A stretch of 64,000 nucleotides of DNA, taken from the NCBI RefSeq assembly GCF_963668215.1, contig NZ_OY764190.1, positions 5,084,001 to 5,148,000 of the forward strand, read 5' to 3'. This document shows positions 32,440 through 42,068 of the stretch, in pieces. Source of the DNA: an uncultured Desulfosarcina sp. (lineage in GTDB: Bacteria; Desulfobacterota; Desulfobacteria; Desulfobacterales; Desulfosarcinaceae). How positions within the stretch are numbered: position 1 is the first letter of the stretch; each line of letters opens with the position of its first letter. Position numbers and translations under genes: made by a program. The notes below the pieces were generated by a model that saw nothing but the letters and a program-made list of their open reading frames with translations, was not told the DNA's origin and did not search any database.

Positions 32440-35226
32440 TTACACCGACGGGGCGTTGTCCAGAACCAGTCCCGCGGGCAGCGATTCGCCGAAAACAGTG
32501 TTTTTTTCCTGCTGTTGGCGGATGGATCGGGTCGTGATGCGGGCCAGGGCCTCGGGAAAGTCGCCGGTCGATGCGATCCATTCCACGACCCTGTTGCGTG
32601 TATCGTCGTCGATGTCGCGCAAGGGGTCTCCGGTTTTACGGCACAGCTGGGAGAGCATCTCCACGGTCGGTTTGGGGTTTTTCCAACCCATGGACAAAAG
32701 CTCGTCGACCCAGCGGCCCGCCTCGCCGGGCGGAATCACCCGGTCGATGGAACCGTAGAGCGGTTCCCGGCTGCCGATGCGGGACAGGGCCCACTGCAAC
32801 TGGGGCTGGGGTTTTCTGGTTTTGAATTCCTGGATCAACTGGCATCCCAGGGCGATCTTGTCCTTGACCAGCAGACGCTCCATGTTGGCCATGGCCATCC
32901 ACATTTCCGTGAGTTCCTGACGGGAAAGTCGCGATTTTTTCTTTGGCATCAGAAACGATCCGATATCCTGATACACCTGGCGCTGGTGTCCGGCGGTAAG
33001 GCCCGCGGCCACCCGCCGCCAAAGGATCCACCACTCCAGACGCACCTGGGGCGCCGTGGCGTGAACCGGTCCTTTCTTGTACTGCTTCCAGAGTGTTTTG
33101 ACCCGATGGGGATCCAGCCCCTCGCCGATTCCCGGCCGCAGGCAGAATCCCAGAAGGTTCATCCAGCGGCTTTCCGCCCCGGCGGATTTCTTACGGGCCG
33201 ATTCGTGTTCCAGCAGGGTATCGGCCAATGTTCGCAGCAGGCTCAGCGGCCATTTGTCCCGGGGACGGTCCAGCACTGCGGCAATGTCCGCCATGATCCG
33301 TGGCAGACGATCCTTTCCGGTTGGCGACGTGAACGCTTCTCGAATTGTTTCACAGGCGCTTTGGACCAGGGAGGCTTCGAAAACGTCATCCTCGCCCACC
33401 TCGAAGGGCTTTGGGTCGCCACGCAACTGGAACCGCAATTGCCAGCGGTGGGGGCTGGTTAACGACCGGCACCAGATCTCCAGGGTTCCCACTTCGGTGT
33501 AGCTGGCCTCCAGGTTCACGGGAATTTCGGAGCGGATGCCCTTGCTGCCGAATTGAATGACGGTGTTCAAAGCGGGCAGGGCGGTCAGGGTTTCATCCAC
33601 TTCGACCAGGTCGCCGCTGCGGTCCCCGGATCGGTAGCTGGAACTGAACAGATCGATGGAAACCGGCTGGTTGGCCAGAACCTTGAGCGGTCGGTCCGGC
33701 AGGGCGATGGTGCTGCCTTCCTCCAAACCCCGCTCCACCAGACAAACGGCCCGTTTGTTCCGGCCTCCGTTGCCGTTGTCCTCGTCGCCCACGCCCACGT
33801 AATAACCACGCGGACTGCCACTGCCCACCCGCACCCCGACGCCGGATTTCACCATCCCGTAATAAGCCGCGCCCAGGGATACGGCCAGATCCATCTCCGG
33901 GTTGTCCAGGGATCGGGGGGCGGTGTCCAGGGAAAAGTGCTGCTTTACGGCCTCCTGGATACGGCTGCGAAGGATCGGGGCCTTGAGCGCACCGCCGTTG
34001 AAAAGAATCAGGTCCGGTGCGGTTCGATCCCTGCCGATGACTGCACGGACAGCCTCTTGATGGCGGTCCAGAAAACGGATCAGGTGGCCCGTAATGGCGG
34101 TGTCGGCTTCGTAAGGCAGGCCCCAGGAGGCATCGACGGACGGAAAATCGGTTTGCTCGCAGGTACCGGTAAGTGGAAAAAATCTTTCCAGAACGATGGG
34201 CTCCATCATAGACCGGTCGATACGGGCCGTCATGGTGCCGGCAATCAGGCCGGAACCGGCGCCCATAATCGTGATCCGGCCGCTGTCGGCCGTCCCTTCC
34301 AGAATGCGCTCCTTGATCTGGCGGCACTGATGGCACAGGGATTTCCAGTCATTGCGGCCCATGGTCTGCGGCGTTTTGCCAAGTTGCCCGGCGACGCTGC
34401 CGGCAATGGCGAAATCCATGTTGTCGCCGCCCAAAATCAGATGATCGCCGACGGCAATGCGTTCGAATCGGGGGCTGCCGTCCGCCTCCCGCAGGGCGAT
34501 CAGGGTGAAGTCGGTAGTGCCGCCGCCGACGTCGCACACCAGAATCAACTGGTTGGCCGCCACATGCCCGGGCCAGTCCTTTTCGTGCTGGATCAGCCAG
34601 CTGTAAAACGCGGCCAGGGGCTCTTCGAGCAGAATCACTTCGCCGAACCCTGCGGATCGGGCGGCCTGGAGGGTCAAATCCCTGGCCACCTCATCGAAGG
34701 AAGCGGGTACCGTAAGAATAACCATCTGCTTTTCCAGATAGTTTTCTTCTTCATCGCCCATGGAGACGTTCCACGCCTTGCGGATATGCTTCAGATAGGC
34801 GGCCGAGGCGTGCACCGGTGACACCTTGAACACCTCGTCTCCAGCGCCCCAGGGCAGAATTCTGGCCTGAGTGTCGACATCCTTGTTGCACAGCCAGCTT
34901 TTGGCCGAAGAGACCAGTCGCGAGGGAACCGCGGCGCCGTGGTCGCGGGCGAAGGCGCCGGCGAAATTGCGGTCGTCCCGGCTGCGCTGGTCGACGGTCC
35001 ACGGGGCGGCCATGTCCTGTTTGGCGATGTCATATTCACCGGGGATATATAAAAATGAGGGCAGCACGGAAAGGGGGGCGAACTCGCCGGGGCCGACCAA
35101 TTGGTGAACCGGAAAGGTTTGGATTTTTCCGGGTCCGTTTTCGCCGGGGGAAAGATCCATATAGGCCACAGAATTGTTGGTGGTTCCCAGGTCGATCCCT
35201 AAGACATAGCGTCTGTCTGAAATCAC
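32440..35226 (-). CDS. Hsp70-like ATPase with long C-terminal DUF3731-type region
   Basis: 928 residues, far longer than DnaK (about 640). The N-terminal actin-like ATPase has phosphate-1 GIDLGTTNNSVAY (about 10), phosphate-2 LVCDVGGGTTDFTL and adenosine motif LFNGGALKAPIL. After a degenerate substrate-like region (about 520-620) an alpha-helical tail of about 300 residues follows, of the kind listed as DUF3731 (DNA-K-related). This tail is not the DnaK lid. These proteins usually pair with a DUF2760 gene, found here 88 bp upstream. Client and co-chaperones are unknown. AGGAG before the start at 35226. Confidence 0.9.
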   Translation of the reverse strand: MISDRRYVLGIDLGTTNNSVAYMDLSPGENGPGKIQTFPVHQLVGPGEFAPLSVLPSFLYIPGEYDIAKQDMAAPWTVDQRSRDDRNFAGAFARDHGAAVPSRLVSSAKSWLCNKDVDTQARILPWGAGDEVFKVSPVHASAAYLKHIRKAWNVSMGDEEENYLEKQMVILTVPASFDEVARDLTLQAARSAGFGEVILLEEPLAAFYSWLIQHEKDWPGHVAANQLILVCDVGGGTTDFTLIALREADGSPRFERIAVGDHLILGGDNMDFAIAGSVAGQLGKTPQTMGRNDWKSLCHQCRQIKERILEGTADSGRITIMGAGSGLIAGTMTARIDRSMMEPIVLERFFPLTGTCEQTDFPSVDASWGLPYEADTAITGHLIRFLDRHQEAVRAVIGRDRTAPDLILFNGGALKAPILRSRIQEAVKQHFSLDTAPRSLDNPEMDLAVSLGAAYYGMVKSGVGVRVGSGSPRGYYVGVGDEDNGNGGRNKRAVCLVERGLEEGSTIALPDRPLKVLANQPVSIDLFSSSYRSGDRSGDLVEVDETLTALPALNTVIQFGSKGIRSEIPVNLEASYTEVGTLEIWCRSLTSPHRWQLRFQLRGDPKPFEVGEDDVFEASLVQSACETIREAFTSPTGKDRLPRIMADIAAVLDRPRDKWPLSLLRTLADTLLEHESARKKSAGAESRWMNLLGFCLRPGIGEGLDPHRVKTLWKQYKKGPVHATAPQVRLEWWILWRRVAAGLTAGHQRQVYQDIGSFLMPKKKSRLSRQELTEMWMAMANMERLLVKDKIALGCQLIQEFKTRKPQPQLQWALSRIGSREPLYGSIDRVIPPGEAGRWVDELLSMGWKNPKPTVEMLSQLCRKTGDPLRDIDDDTRNRVVEWIASTGDFPEALARITTRSIRQQQEKNTVFGESLPAGLVLDNAPSV

Positions 35227-35314
35227 GAAAACTCCTCGTCGCCGGTCCTATCGCGGCCCATCGGCCGATACATGCAAAATCCGGCGCTTATATTGCGTTC
35301 TAATGCAAGTGCGG

Positions 35315-36010
35315 CTACAGGATTTCCACCTCGGCCGGGGCGATGAGATCGGGATTTTCCGCTTCCGACAATTCGGGCAGGGAAACGGATCGCAGCTGCC
35401 ACCCCCGATGACGCAAAATCCCGGTAAAAGGGGGTTGATCCCCCACGTTGCCGACGAGCTTGATTGCCTGGCGGTCGAATCCGGCCTCGATCTTGACGGT
35501 CTCGCCCTCCTGTTGCCGCATGACCGGCTCCGGGGAGAGGTACCGTTTTACCGTTTTCTTACAGTTCTCTTGAATGCTGCGCACTGCGGCGCCGATCTGG
35601 GCGTCTTCGTACCGGTCGAGGTCCTCCTGTAAAAAATCCATCAACCTTCCTTCGCGCTGGAGCACGGCGAAAAGGTGCACAAAAAGGCGTTTGTCCTCTT
35701 TTTTACGCTTTTCCCGGTCGACTCCGGGTGCTTGGACTGGCGCCGCTTTTTTGGATTTCGGCGTTGAAGAGGCCGGACTTTCGGTCGACACTTTGGAAAA
35801 TGTGTTTTTCAGAAACATCCATTGCAGCAGGCCGAAAAGAACCAGAAAAGCGCACAAAAGGGCGTAGTTCTTAAAATCCGGCCGGGTTCCGGCGTCCAGA
35901 GAATACCAATGCAGGCCAATGGCAACGGCCGACAATAGTGCGGCGAAAACGAGGAATTGTACCAGGGATCGAAGGGCAAAAGCCCGGCGCAAAGAAGATG
36001 GTCTCGTCAT
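35315..36010 (-). CDS. DUF2760 family membrane-anchored protein
   Basis: 231 residues from ATG 36010 (AGGA six nucleotides upstream). Two hydrophobic segments at about 12-34 and 47-66 anchor it. A charged linker follows, then a C-terminal domain starting DKRLFVHLFAVLQREGRLMDFL, the DUF2760 hallmark, with GFDRQAIKLVGN and YLSPEPV later. The cytoplasmic domain is of unknown fold. It precedes the Hsp70-like gene in the same direction; this pair recurs, as I recall, in other proteobacteria. It may tether the chaperone to the membrane. Function inferred only from pairing. Confidence 0.87.
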   Translation of the reverse strand: MTRPSSLRRAFALRSLVQFLVFAALLSAVAIGLHWYSLDAGTRPDFKNYALLCAFLVLFGLLQWMFLKNTFSKVSTESPASSTPKSKKAAPVQAPGVDREKRKKEDKRLFVHLFAVLQREGRLMDFLQEDLDRYEDAQIGAAVRSIQENCKKTVKRYLSPEPVMRQQEGETVKIEAGFDRQAIKLVGNVGDQPPFTGILRHRGWQLRSVSLPELSEAENPDLIAPAEVEIL

Positions 36011-36215
36011 TGTTTTTCCTGATTCAAACGATGGGTTGAAATGGGTTCCGGTACGATAGAAACAAACCCGCCGCCATGTCAAGCTCGGTACACCGGGTTG
36101 CCTCTTGTGCGGTCCAGGCGTGTATGCTAATCATAAAAATTGACAGATCAAGGAAAAAGCTCCGGACGTAAATGCGCTGCCGGGAAATCAACCGCTACCC
36201 GATTTTATTGCTCCC

Positions 36216-36437
36216 ATGACCAACAATTACAGACATCGCTTCGATTTCGATATCGGCTACCTGGTGAAAAGTCCATGCCGGGAGTGCCCGGACCGCCATC
36301 TTTTCCCCGGCTGCATCGAAGGCTGCGTCCCGCTGGACAAAATCCATGCGGTGCTGGCCAACAGCGTCTCCTGTTCGCGGTCCTACCGGGCGCTGGAATC
36401 CAGTGCCATCTTTCATGAAGCCCGCGACGAATCATGA
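36216..36437 (+). CDS. Small cysteine-rich protein, possible zinc-binding
   Basis: 73 residues. Six cysteines sit in SPCRECPDRHLFPGCIEGC (about 19-37) and SVSCSR (about 51). The C-x2-C...C-x3-C spacing could hold one zinc or Fe-S cluster. No signal peptide, no membrane span. It starts 42 bp before pgi and is on the same strand, so both may be co-transcribed. I do not recognise a named family. Start ATG 36216 lacks a clear ribosome binding site. Confidence 0.6.
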   Translation: MTNNYRHRFDFDIGYLVKSPCRECPDRHLFPGCIEGCVPLDKIHAVLANSVSCSRSYRALESSAIFHEARDES

Positions 36438-36478
36438 CGGATTCGTAGAAAAACCGAATTTTTACGAGGACACCCATC

Positions 36479-38104
36479 ATGGTCGAGTATCGTTTTCACC
36501 ACCATCCAATATACCGCCGGCTGCTCGAACACGCCGGACGAATGAACGGGCCGGATTGCCACCTCGGACGGCTCGCTGCGGCGCCCCGGCGCCTGGATGC
36601 CTTCAGCGCCACGGGCGGCGGCGTGTTCTACGACTACAGCCGTCAGCGGGTGGATGGGGCGATCATGGACCTGCTGCTCGAACTGGCCGGGGAGGCTGAG
36701 GTCGAACGGCAATTTGCCGCCATGGCCGCCGGAGAGAAGGTAAATGTCACCGAAAACCGGGCCGCCCTGCACATGGCGGCCCGGAGCTTTTCTTCGACAC
36801 CGGTTATGGTGGACGGACGGGACGCCAAGGCGGATCTTCACAACGTCCTGGAACAAATTCGCCTTTTCTCCACGGCGGTGCATCAAGGTGAAATCACCGG
36901 CGGCACCGGCCAGCCCTTCAGCCATGTGGTGGTGGTGGGGATTGGAGGCAGCTACCTGGGAACGGAGTTTGTCGCCTGCGCCCTGGAGGCCTTCGCCGAC
37001 AAAGGATTTACCCTCGATTTTCTGGCCAATGTGGATATCCACAATTTCGCCGCCGTCTGGTTGCGCATCGTGCCCGAGAAAACCCTGTGGGTGGTGATCT
37101 CCAAAAGTTATACCACCGTGGAAACCATGGCCAACGAAGACCTGATTCGCAGGCACATGGAAGCCGCTGGACTGAATCCTTCGCAACACATGGTGACGGT
37201 AACCAGCAAGGGCAGTCCTGGCGATCGAGGTGCCGGCCGGGAACTGGCCGCCTTTCACATGTTCGATTTCATCGGCGGGCGGTACAGCGTGACCTCCGCG
37301 GTCGGCGGTGTGCCGTTGAGCCTCTACCTGGGATTTGAGCGTTTCGAGCGGTTTCTCAAAGGTGCCGAAGAGATGGATCGCCACGCCCGAAAGGCGCCGC
37401 CGAGCGCCAATCTGCCCCTTATCGCAGCCCTGATCGGCGTTTGGAATACCAGCTTTCTGGGCTATCCCCAGACTGCCATCGTGCCCTACGCCTTTCCGCT
37501 GCGCAAACTCGCCGCCCATATTCAGCAGTTGAACATGGAGAGCAACGGCAAGTCGGTGGATGCCTCCGGCAGAAAACTGGATGAACCGGCGGGGACGATG
37601 ATTTTCGGCGAGCCGGGAACCAACGCCCAGCACTCCTTTTTTCAACTCGCCCATCAAGGCAAAGCGTTTCCCATCGATTTTATCGGCGTGCTCAATCCGC
37701 AGACGCAGCTGGATGAAGGCAAATTCAAGGGGGTGGGACACCAACAGGAACTGTGGGCCAACCTGCTGGCCCAGTCCACGGCCCTGGCATCGGGAGCATC
37801 AAACGACGATCCGGCCCGATCCTTTTCCGGTAACCGGCCTTCCTCCACCATCGTCGTGGAGGATCTGGAGTCGGAAAGCGTCGGAAGGCTGCTGGCTTTT
37901 TACGAAGCCAAAACCATATTCGAGGCTTTTGTCTGGGGGATCAACCCCTTCGACCAGTTCGGCGTCGAGCTGGGAAAGGTTACCGCTGGCAAGCTTCGCA
38001 CCGAGATGGCCGCCCGCAACCGCGACTCAGGTCACGATTTTTCCGAAGTCGATCCCATCAACCGCCGCTACCTGCAAATGCTGTTTAATGGTCGTTTGGC
38101 TTGA
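36479..38104 (+). CDS. pgi: Glucose-6-phosphate isomerase
   Basis: 541 residues, normal for bacterial PGI. Sugar-phosphate binding loop VVVGIGGSYLGTEF (about 154), VISKSYTTVETMAN (about 203), catalytic Glu in LNMESNGKSVD (about 352) and His/Lys motifs PGTNAQHSFFQL and FEAFVWGINPFDQFGVELGK. It interconverts glucose 6-phosphate and fructose 6-phosphate in glycolysis and gluconeogenesis. GAGGA lies eight nucleotides before the start. In this window it could also feed NDP-glucose for the glucosylglycerate block 7 kb downstream; inference. Confidence 0.97.
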   Translation: MVEYRFHHHPIYRRLLEHAGRMNGPDCHLGRLAAAPRRLDAFSATGGGVFYDYSRQRVDGAIMDLLLELAGEAEVERQFAAMAAGEKVNVTENRAALHMAARSFSSTPVMVDGRDAKADLHNVLEQIRLFSTAVHQGEITGGTGQPFSHVVVVGIGGSYLGTEFVACALEAFADKGFTLDFLANVDIHNFAAVWLRIVPEKTLWVVISKSYTTVETMANEDLIRRHMEAAGLNPSQHMVTVTSKGSPGDRGAGRELAAFHMFDFIGGRYSVTSAVGGVPLSLYLGFERFERFLKGAEEMDRHARKAPPSANLPLIAALIGVWNTSFLGYPQTAIVPYAFPLRKLAAHIQQLNMESNGKSVDASGRKLDEPAGTMIFGEPGTNAQHSFFQLAHQGKAFPIDFIGVLNPQTQLDEGKFKGVGHQQELWANLLAQSTALASGASNDDPARSFSGNRPSSTIVVEDLESESVGRLLAFYEAKTIFEAFVWGINPFDQFGVELGKVTAGKLRTEMAARNRDSGHDFSEVDPINRRYLQMLFNGRLA

Positions 38105-38186
38105 TTAAACCGAATCGCCTTGATGATAAATCGGGACTGTTCGTGTTCTTCCAGAAATCGGCAAATTTGGTCGAGATCGAGGCGCA

Positions 38187-38239
38187 CGAAAAATTTTACC
38201 GGAGGCATATTGTCGATATTCCGAGGATAAAATTTTTCG
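38187..38239. terminator. Putative bidirectional terminator between pgi and fabH-type gene
   Basis: CGAAAAATTTTA (38187-38198) and its exact complement (38228-38239) form a 12-bp stem, extended inward by CC/GG around a bulge. The T/A-rich stem ends in a U-run read from either strand. It lies between converging stop codons at 38104 and 38285. Confidence 0.55.
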
Positions 38240-38284
38240 CGCAACAAAGATATCGGGCAAATTAGCCATTTCTGGATGAACACG

Positions 38285-39298
38285 TCAGTCGGCAAAGCGG
38301 TAGAGCACCGATCCCCAGGTCACCCCGGCACCCAACCCCAGGAACATCACGGTACTTCCCGATCCTATAAGACCTTTTTCGATGGCTTCGTCCAGTGCCA
38401 GCGGAATGCTGGCCGCCGTGGTGTTCCCGTAACGCTGGATGTTGTTGTAGACTTTGGATTCCGGAAGATCCAGGGACTTGGCGAAGGCCTGGTTGATTCG
38501 CAGATTGGCCTGATGGGGGATGAACAGGTCCACCGCTTCCAGCGGGAGGCCGGCTTTTTTCAGCGCTTCTCCGGCTACTTCCGGAAGCCTGCGAACGGCA
38601 TGCTTGAAGATGTTCCTGCCGTCCATGGTTGGAAAATGCTTGCGCTCCGCCAACATCTTTTCGTCGATGCGCGGATTTTCACGGGAGGCCGGGGCATAAA
38701 CCATCAGGCTTTCCGCCAGGGAGCCGTCCGCGTGCAGGCAGGAGGCCAGTACGCCGGCTTTCTTATCGTTTGTTTCTACGTGCTCCAGACAAACAGCCGC
38801 GGCGCCATCCCCGAAAATCACGGTCACGTCCCGGCCCTGGGTCGAAACATCCAGACCGGTGCTGTGTACTTCGGCGCCTACCAATAGAATGCGCTTGGCG
38901 AGGCTGCTGCGAATATAGGCGTCGGCGGTGGCCATGCCGTACAGAAAACCGGTGCACTGCTGGCGGATATCCAGGGCCGGCGTGGCGGTAAGGCCCAGCT
39001 TGTGGGCCAGCAGGCAGCCGGAGCCGGGAAAAAAGAGGTCCGGGCTCAATGTGGCAAAAATGATCAGGTCGATGTCCTCGGGCTCCCAGCCGGCGCGCGA
39101 CATGGCGATCTTCGAAGCTTCCAGACCCAGATCGGAGACACCGACCCCACCCTCTTCGGGGATCCAGTAGCGCTGTTCGATGCCGGTGCGCTGAACGATC
39201 CATTCGTCGGAGGTATCCATCCATTTGGACAAATCTGCGTTGGTGACAAGCCGTGAAGGAAGGTAGCGACCGGTTCCTTTGATAATGGTTTTTTTCAT
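38285..39298 (-). CDS. 3-oxoacyl-ACP synthase III (FabH/KASIII family)
   Basis: 337 residues with the Cys-His-Asn triad: Cys in IRQQCTGFLYG (about 114), His in IPHQANLRINQ (about 250) and Asn in NIQRYGNTTAAS (about 282). The TGIEQRYWI segment is the CoA/ACP-binding N-terminal signature. Classical FabH starts fatty acid synthesis from acetyl-CoA and malonyl-ACP. The gene stands alone, not in a fab cluster, and this longer substrate-loop variant also occurs in synthases for secondary lipids, so the symbol is left open. Strong upstream GGAG site. Confidence 0.9.
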   Translation of the reverse strand: MKKTIIKGTGRYLPSRLVTNADLSKWMDTSDEWIVQRTGIEQRYWIPEEGGVGVSDLGLEASKIAMSRAGWEPEDIDLIIFATLSPDLFFPGSGCLLAHKLGLTATPALDIRQQCTGFLYGMATADAYIRSSLAKRILLVGAEVHSTGLDVSTQGRDVTVIFGDGAAAVCLEHVETNDKKAGVLASCLHADGSLAESLMVYAPASRENPRIDEKMLAERKHFPTMDGRNIFKHAVRRLPEVAGEALKKAGLPLEAVDLFIPHQANLRINQAFAKSLDLPESKVYNNIQRYGNTTAASIPLALDEAIEKGLIGSGSTVMFLGLGAGVTWGSVLYRFAD

Positions 39299-39563
39299 GT
39301 CTGTTTTCTCCTCCGTGCCAGCTTTTCCGGTTTCGTGAAAGCATTCATGCCAACGTAGCGGTGATTCGAAATATACCTGTGGTTGATAAAATGATCAAGA
39401 AATTTATCCGGTTAGGATTGGTTTCGCTGAATATTCTTAAGTTTGGCAGGCTTTCGACGATATCCCTACTGAGATATGAAGGAAATCGCGGCAAGAGATC
39501 GAAAAGACAGGCAAGATTCGATCTGCCGCGCGTAAAGCGGAATTCAGCTGCGAGTTGAACCAT

Positions 39564-42068
39564 ATGCCGGAAAAGAAGAAAAATTTGACCGCCAAAAAAA
39601 AGGGTGCGGGTACGGAACCTGCCGTTGAAGCCGATGGCACTTCCGATGAAATGAGCGCCGAAGAGCAGGATGCCTTCAACAAGATCATGGGAGAAATCGA
39701 AGGCAGCGGCGACAGTTCGTCCGGAACGTCCGAAGATGCGTCCGAGACCGATGACGGAACGGTATCGGAGGAGGACTTTGCCGCCGAGCTGGAAAAGGTG
39801 GTCCAGGAAGCGGAAAGCGATGCTGCCGATGAAAGCGGCGAAGCGGACTCCGGCGGCGATGCGGAGGAGGAACTGGACGAGGACCAGCAAAAGGCCTTTG
39901 AAAGCATCATGGCCCAGATCGGGGGCGGTGAGGACAGCGAGGAAACGCCGTCCGAAGATGCGTCCGAGACCGATGACGGAACGGTATCGGAGGAGGACTT
40001 TGCCGCCGAGCTGGAAAAGGTGGTGCAGGAAGCGGAAAGCGATGCTGCCGATGAAAGCGGCGAAGCGGACTCCGGCGGCGATGCGGAGGAGGAACTCGAC
40101 GAGGACCAGCAAAAGGCCTTTGAAAGCATCATGGCCCAGATCGGGGGCGGTGAGGACAGCGAGGAAACACCGGCCGAAGAAGCGGCCGAGACCGATGACG
40201 GAACAATAGGGGAGGAGGACTTTGCCGCCGAGCTGGAAAAGGTGGCCCAGGAGGCCGAAAAGGAGACTGTCGAGGAAAACGAGCCGGCTCAAGACGCTGA
40301 CGAAACGGCTGATTCCGTAGGAAAAAAGGATGATACCGATTCCGATGACGCCCTGGATACCGACCAGCAGGAAGCCTTCGAAAGCATCATGGCCCAGATC
40401 GAAGGCGGCAAGTCAGAGGAAGATGAATCGGAAGGGGAACTGGAAGTAGCGAAGGAATCTGAACCGGAATCGAAAGCGACGGAGGCCGAAGCGCCCGAAG
40501 CGGCACCATCGGAGGAAGAGAAGCAATCGTCGCAGGAGGAAGTTGCGGCGGACGTCGACGAGATCCTGAAAGAGGCTGCGGTGGAAGAGGAAGAGGAGGA
40601 AACCCCGCCGCCGGACCATACCGCTGTTGAAACGGCTCCCGAATCGAAGACGACCGAGGCGGATCAACGTACCGCAACGAACGGCGATAACAAGGCGTCC
40701 CGTCCGGACGTATCCGCATCCAAGCCTGTGAAAGCAAAACCCGTCCAAAAAGTTCCACCCGCAGGCAAACGGCCCGAAAGTGCTGCACCCGCACCTCAGG
40801 CGGACATCAAATTCAAGCCGCTGCCACGAACGGACGCAAAGGACGATGCCCCTGCAAAAAAGGCTACCGCTTTGCGGGAAGCCGGCAAACCGGTGACGAA
40901 CAAATGGAAAAAGATCGCCCTGGGCGCGTCGGCAGTCGTTCTTCTGCTTGCCGCCCTGGCAGGGTATCGGTACTGGCGGGGTCAGCCGGGCGAGGTTGTC
41001 GAACCGAAACCAGTTTCGTCTGAAAATGTCGCCCTGGAAACCAACATCCAACCGGAGCCTGACCCGCCATCCCAGCCTCCGGCACCGGTTGACCCGGACC
41101 CACACGCTTCGGACCGCAGCCGTCTGAAAACCGCTATGGAGAGCCTTAACGACCTGCGCAGCCAACTGCTGGCCAAAAAGGCCGAAATCGAGGAACTGCG
41201 CGCCTATTACCAAGCTGGTATCGATGCGGAAATCAACGGGATTCTCGATATGCTGAAAACGATGACCAAGGATTCTGCGGCCATTGCGGACCCTCGCATC
41301 GGGCTCGGGCTTTCCGCCATCCAGCGACGCGACACCTATATTCGAAAGCTGGTGTCTCCGGTTGACGAACTTACCTGGCACAGCGAGGAACTGCTGTACT
41401 TTTCCCGCAGGGCCGAATTGCTGGTAATGATGGCCTCCAAAACCAGCGACATCGATATCGATGGATTCGTCCGGGAGTCCCGGGAACTTATCGATCGCCA
41501 TACCCGAGCCCTGGAGGAACTGAATATCGATGATGTCGCGGTATCCCCCTTGTCTACGGAAGCCATCTGGAACGACATCACCAGCCGTTTGCCCAAAAAT
41601 CCCCCCAAGGCCGCCTCGGCATCCCCGAAAACCGATAACGATCTCATTTCGGAACAGATCTGCGATGGCAATTTTTCACAGAAACATAAGCTGACCGTAC
41701 TTTCCCCGAAAACGGCCCACTGTCTGGCCCAGTGGAAAGGCAAGGATCTGTTTTTGAACGCGTTGAAGCAGCTGGAACCGGAGGCGGCCCGTGAACTGGC
41801 ATCCTGGAAGGGGGAATGGTTGGGTTTGAACGGCCTTGAGGAACTTTCACCGGAAGCGGCCGCGCACCTTTCCCGCTGGAAAGGAAAGGGATTGTCTCTA
41901 AACGGTCTTTCCCGGTTGTCGCCCCGGGTGGTGGCCATTTTGTCCGAATGGCAGGGCGACCAGATCGAACTGGTCAATGTGAAGCACATGGCCCACTGGG
42001 AAAATCCGAAAACCCGGCTCTTTCTATCCGAAGAGATGAACCGCAAGCGTAATGCCGCAAAGGAATGA
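39564..42068 (+). CDS. Acidic tandem-repeat membrane protein with C-terminal leucine-rich-like repeats
   Basis: 834 residues. Residues 1-320 are very acidic and contain 74-residue tandem repeats, each with EEDFAAELEKV and DQQKAFESIMAQIGGG. About 320-445 is an E/P/K-rich low-complexity linker. One membrane helix, KIALGASAVVLLLAALAGYRYW, lies at about 450-472. Then comes a proline-rich stalk, a helical domain (about 515-680) and four to five 23-residue repeats (about 709-808: LSPEAAxxLxxWKGxxLxLNGL), resembling leucine-rich repeats I recall from Planctomycetes. The acidic part is probably cytoplasmic and the repeats periplasmic. ATG 39564 is preferred to TTG 39555. The next gene overlaps by 4 nt. 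Function unknown. Confidence 0.85.
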   Translation: MPEKKKNLTAKKKGAGTEPAVEADGTSDEMSAEEQDAFNKIMGEIEGSGDSSSGTSEDASETDDGTVSEEDFAAELEKVVQEAESDAADESGEADSGGDAEEELDEDQQKAFESIMAQIGGGEDSEETPSEDASETDDGTVSEEDFAAELEKVVQEAESDAADESGEADSGGDAEEELDEDQQKAFESIMAQIGGGEDSEETPAEEAAETDDGTIGEEDFAAELEKVAQEAEKETVEENEPAQDADETADSVGKKDDTDSDDALDTDQQEAFESIMAQIEGGKSEEDESEGELEVAKESEPESKATEAEAPEAAPSEEEKQSSQEEVAADVDEILKEAAVEEEEEETPPPDHTAVETAPESKTTEADQRTATNGDNKASRPDVSASKPVKAKPVQKVPPAGKRPESAAPAPQADIKFKPLPRTDAKDDAPAKKATALREAGKPVTNKWKKIALGASAVVLLLAALAGYRYWRGQPGEVVEPKPVSSENVALETNIQPEPDPPSQPPAPVDPDPHASDRSRLKTAMESLNDLRSQLLAKKAEIEELRAYYQAGIDAEINGILDMLKTMTKDSAAIADPRIGLGLSAIQRRDTYIRKLVSPVDELTWHSEELLYFSRRAELLVMMASKTSDIDIDGFVRESRELIDRHTRALEELNIDDVAVSPLSTEAIWNDITSRLPKNPPKAASASPKTDNDLISEQICDGNFSQKHKLTVLSPKTAHCLAQWKGKDLFLNALKQLEPEAARELASWKGEWLGLNGLEELSPEAAAHLSRWKGKGLSLNGLSRLSPRVVAILSEWQGDQIELVNVKHMAHWENPKTRLFLSEEMNRKRNAAKE
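39729..40394 (+). repeat. Tandem 222-bp repeat inside the acidic protein gene, three units
   Basis: Units begin at 39729, 39951 and 40173, exactly 222 bp (74 codons) apart. Units 1 and 2 are almost identical in DNA. Unit 3 is diverged, and a partial fourth FESIMAQIEGG motif follows at about 40378-40410. The in-frame period means that copy number changes keep the gene open. The near identity of units 1 and 2 points to a recent duplication or gene conversion. Confidence 0.9.

Noticed and set aside
38068-38295. A 75-codon minus frame between pgi and the fabH-type gene, faintly like a ribbon-helix-helix protein
   Set aside because: It overlaps both neighbours and its middle consists of the perfect inverted repeat of the likely bidirectional terminator.
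39345-40292. A 315-codon minus-strand frame opposite the acidic repeat gene
   Set aside because: It is the mirror of the repeat codons (runs of Leu, Phe and Ser from acidic codons); the plus frame has domain structure, a membrane helix and an overlapping partner gene.
39729-40394. Regularly spaced repeats considered as a CRISPR array
   Set aside because: The 222-bp units are contiguous, in frame and coding; there are no spacers and no cas genes.
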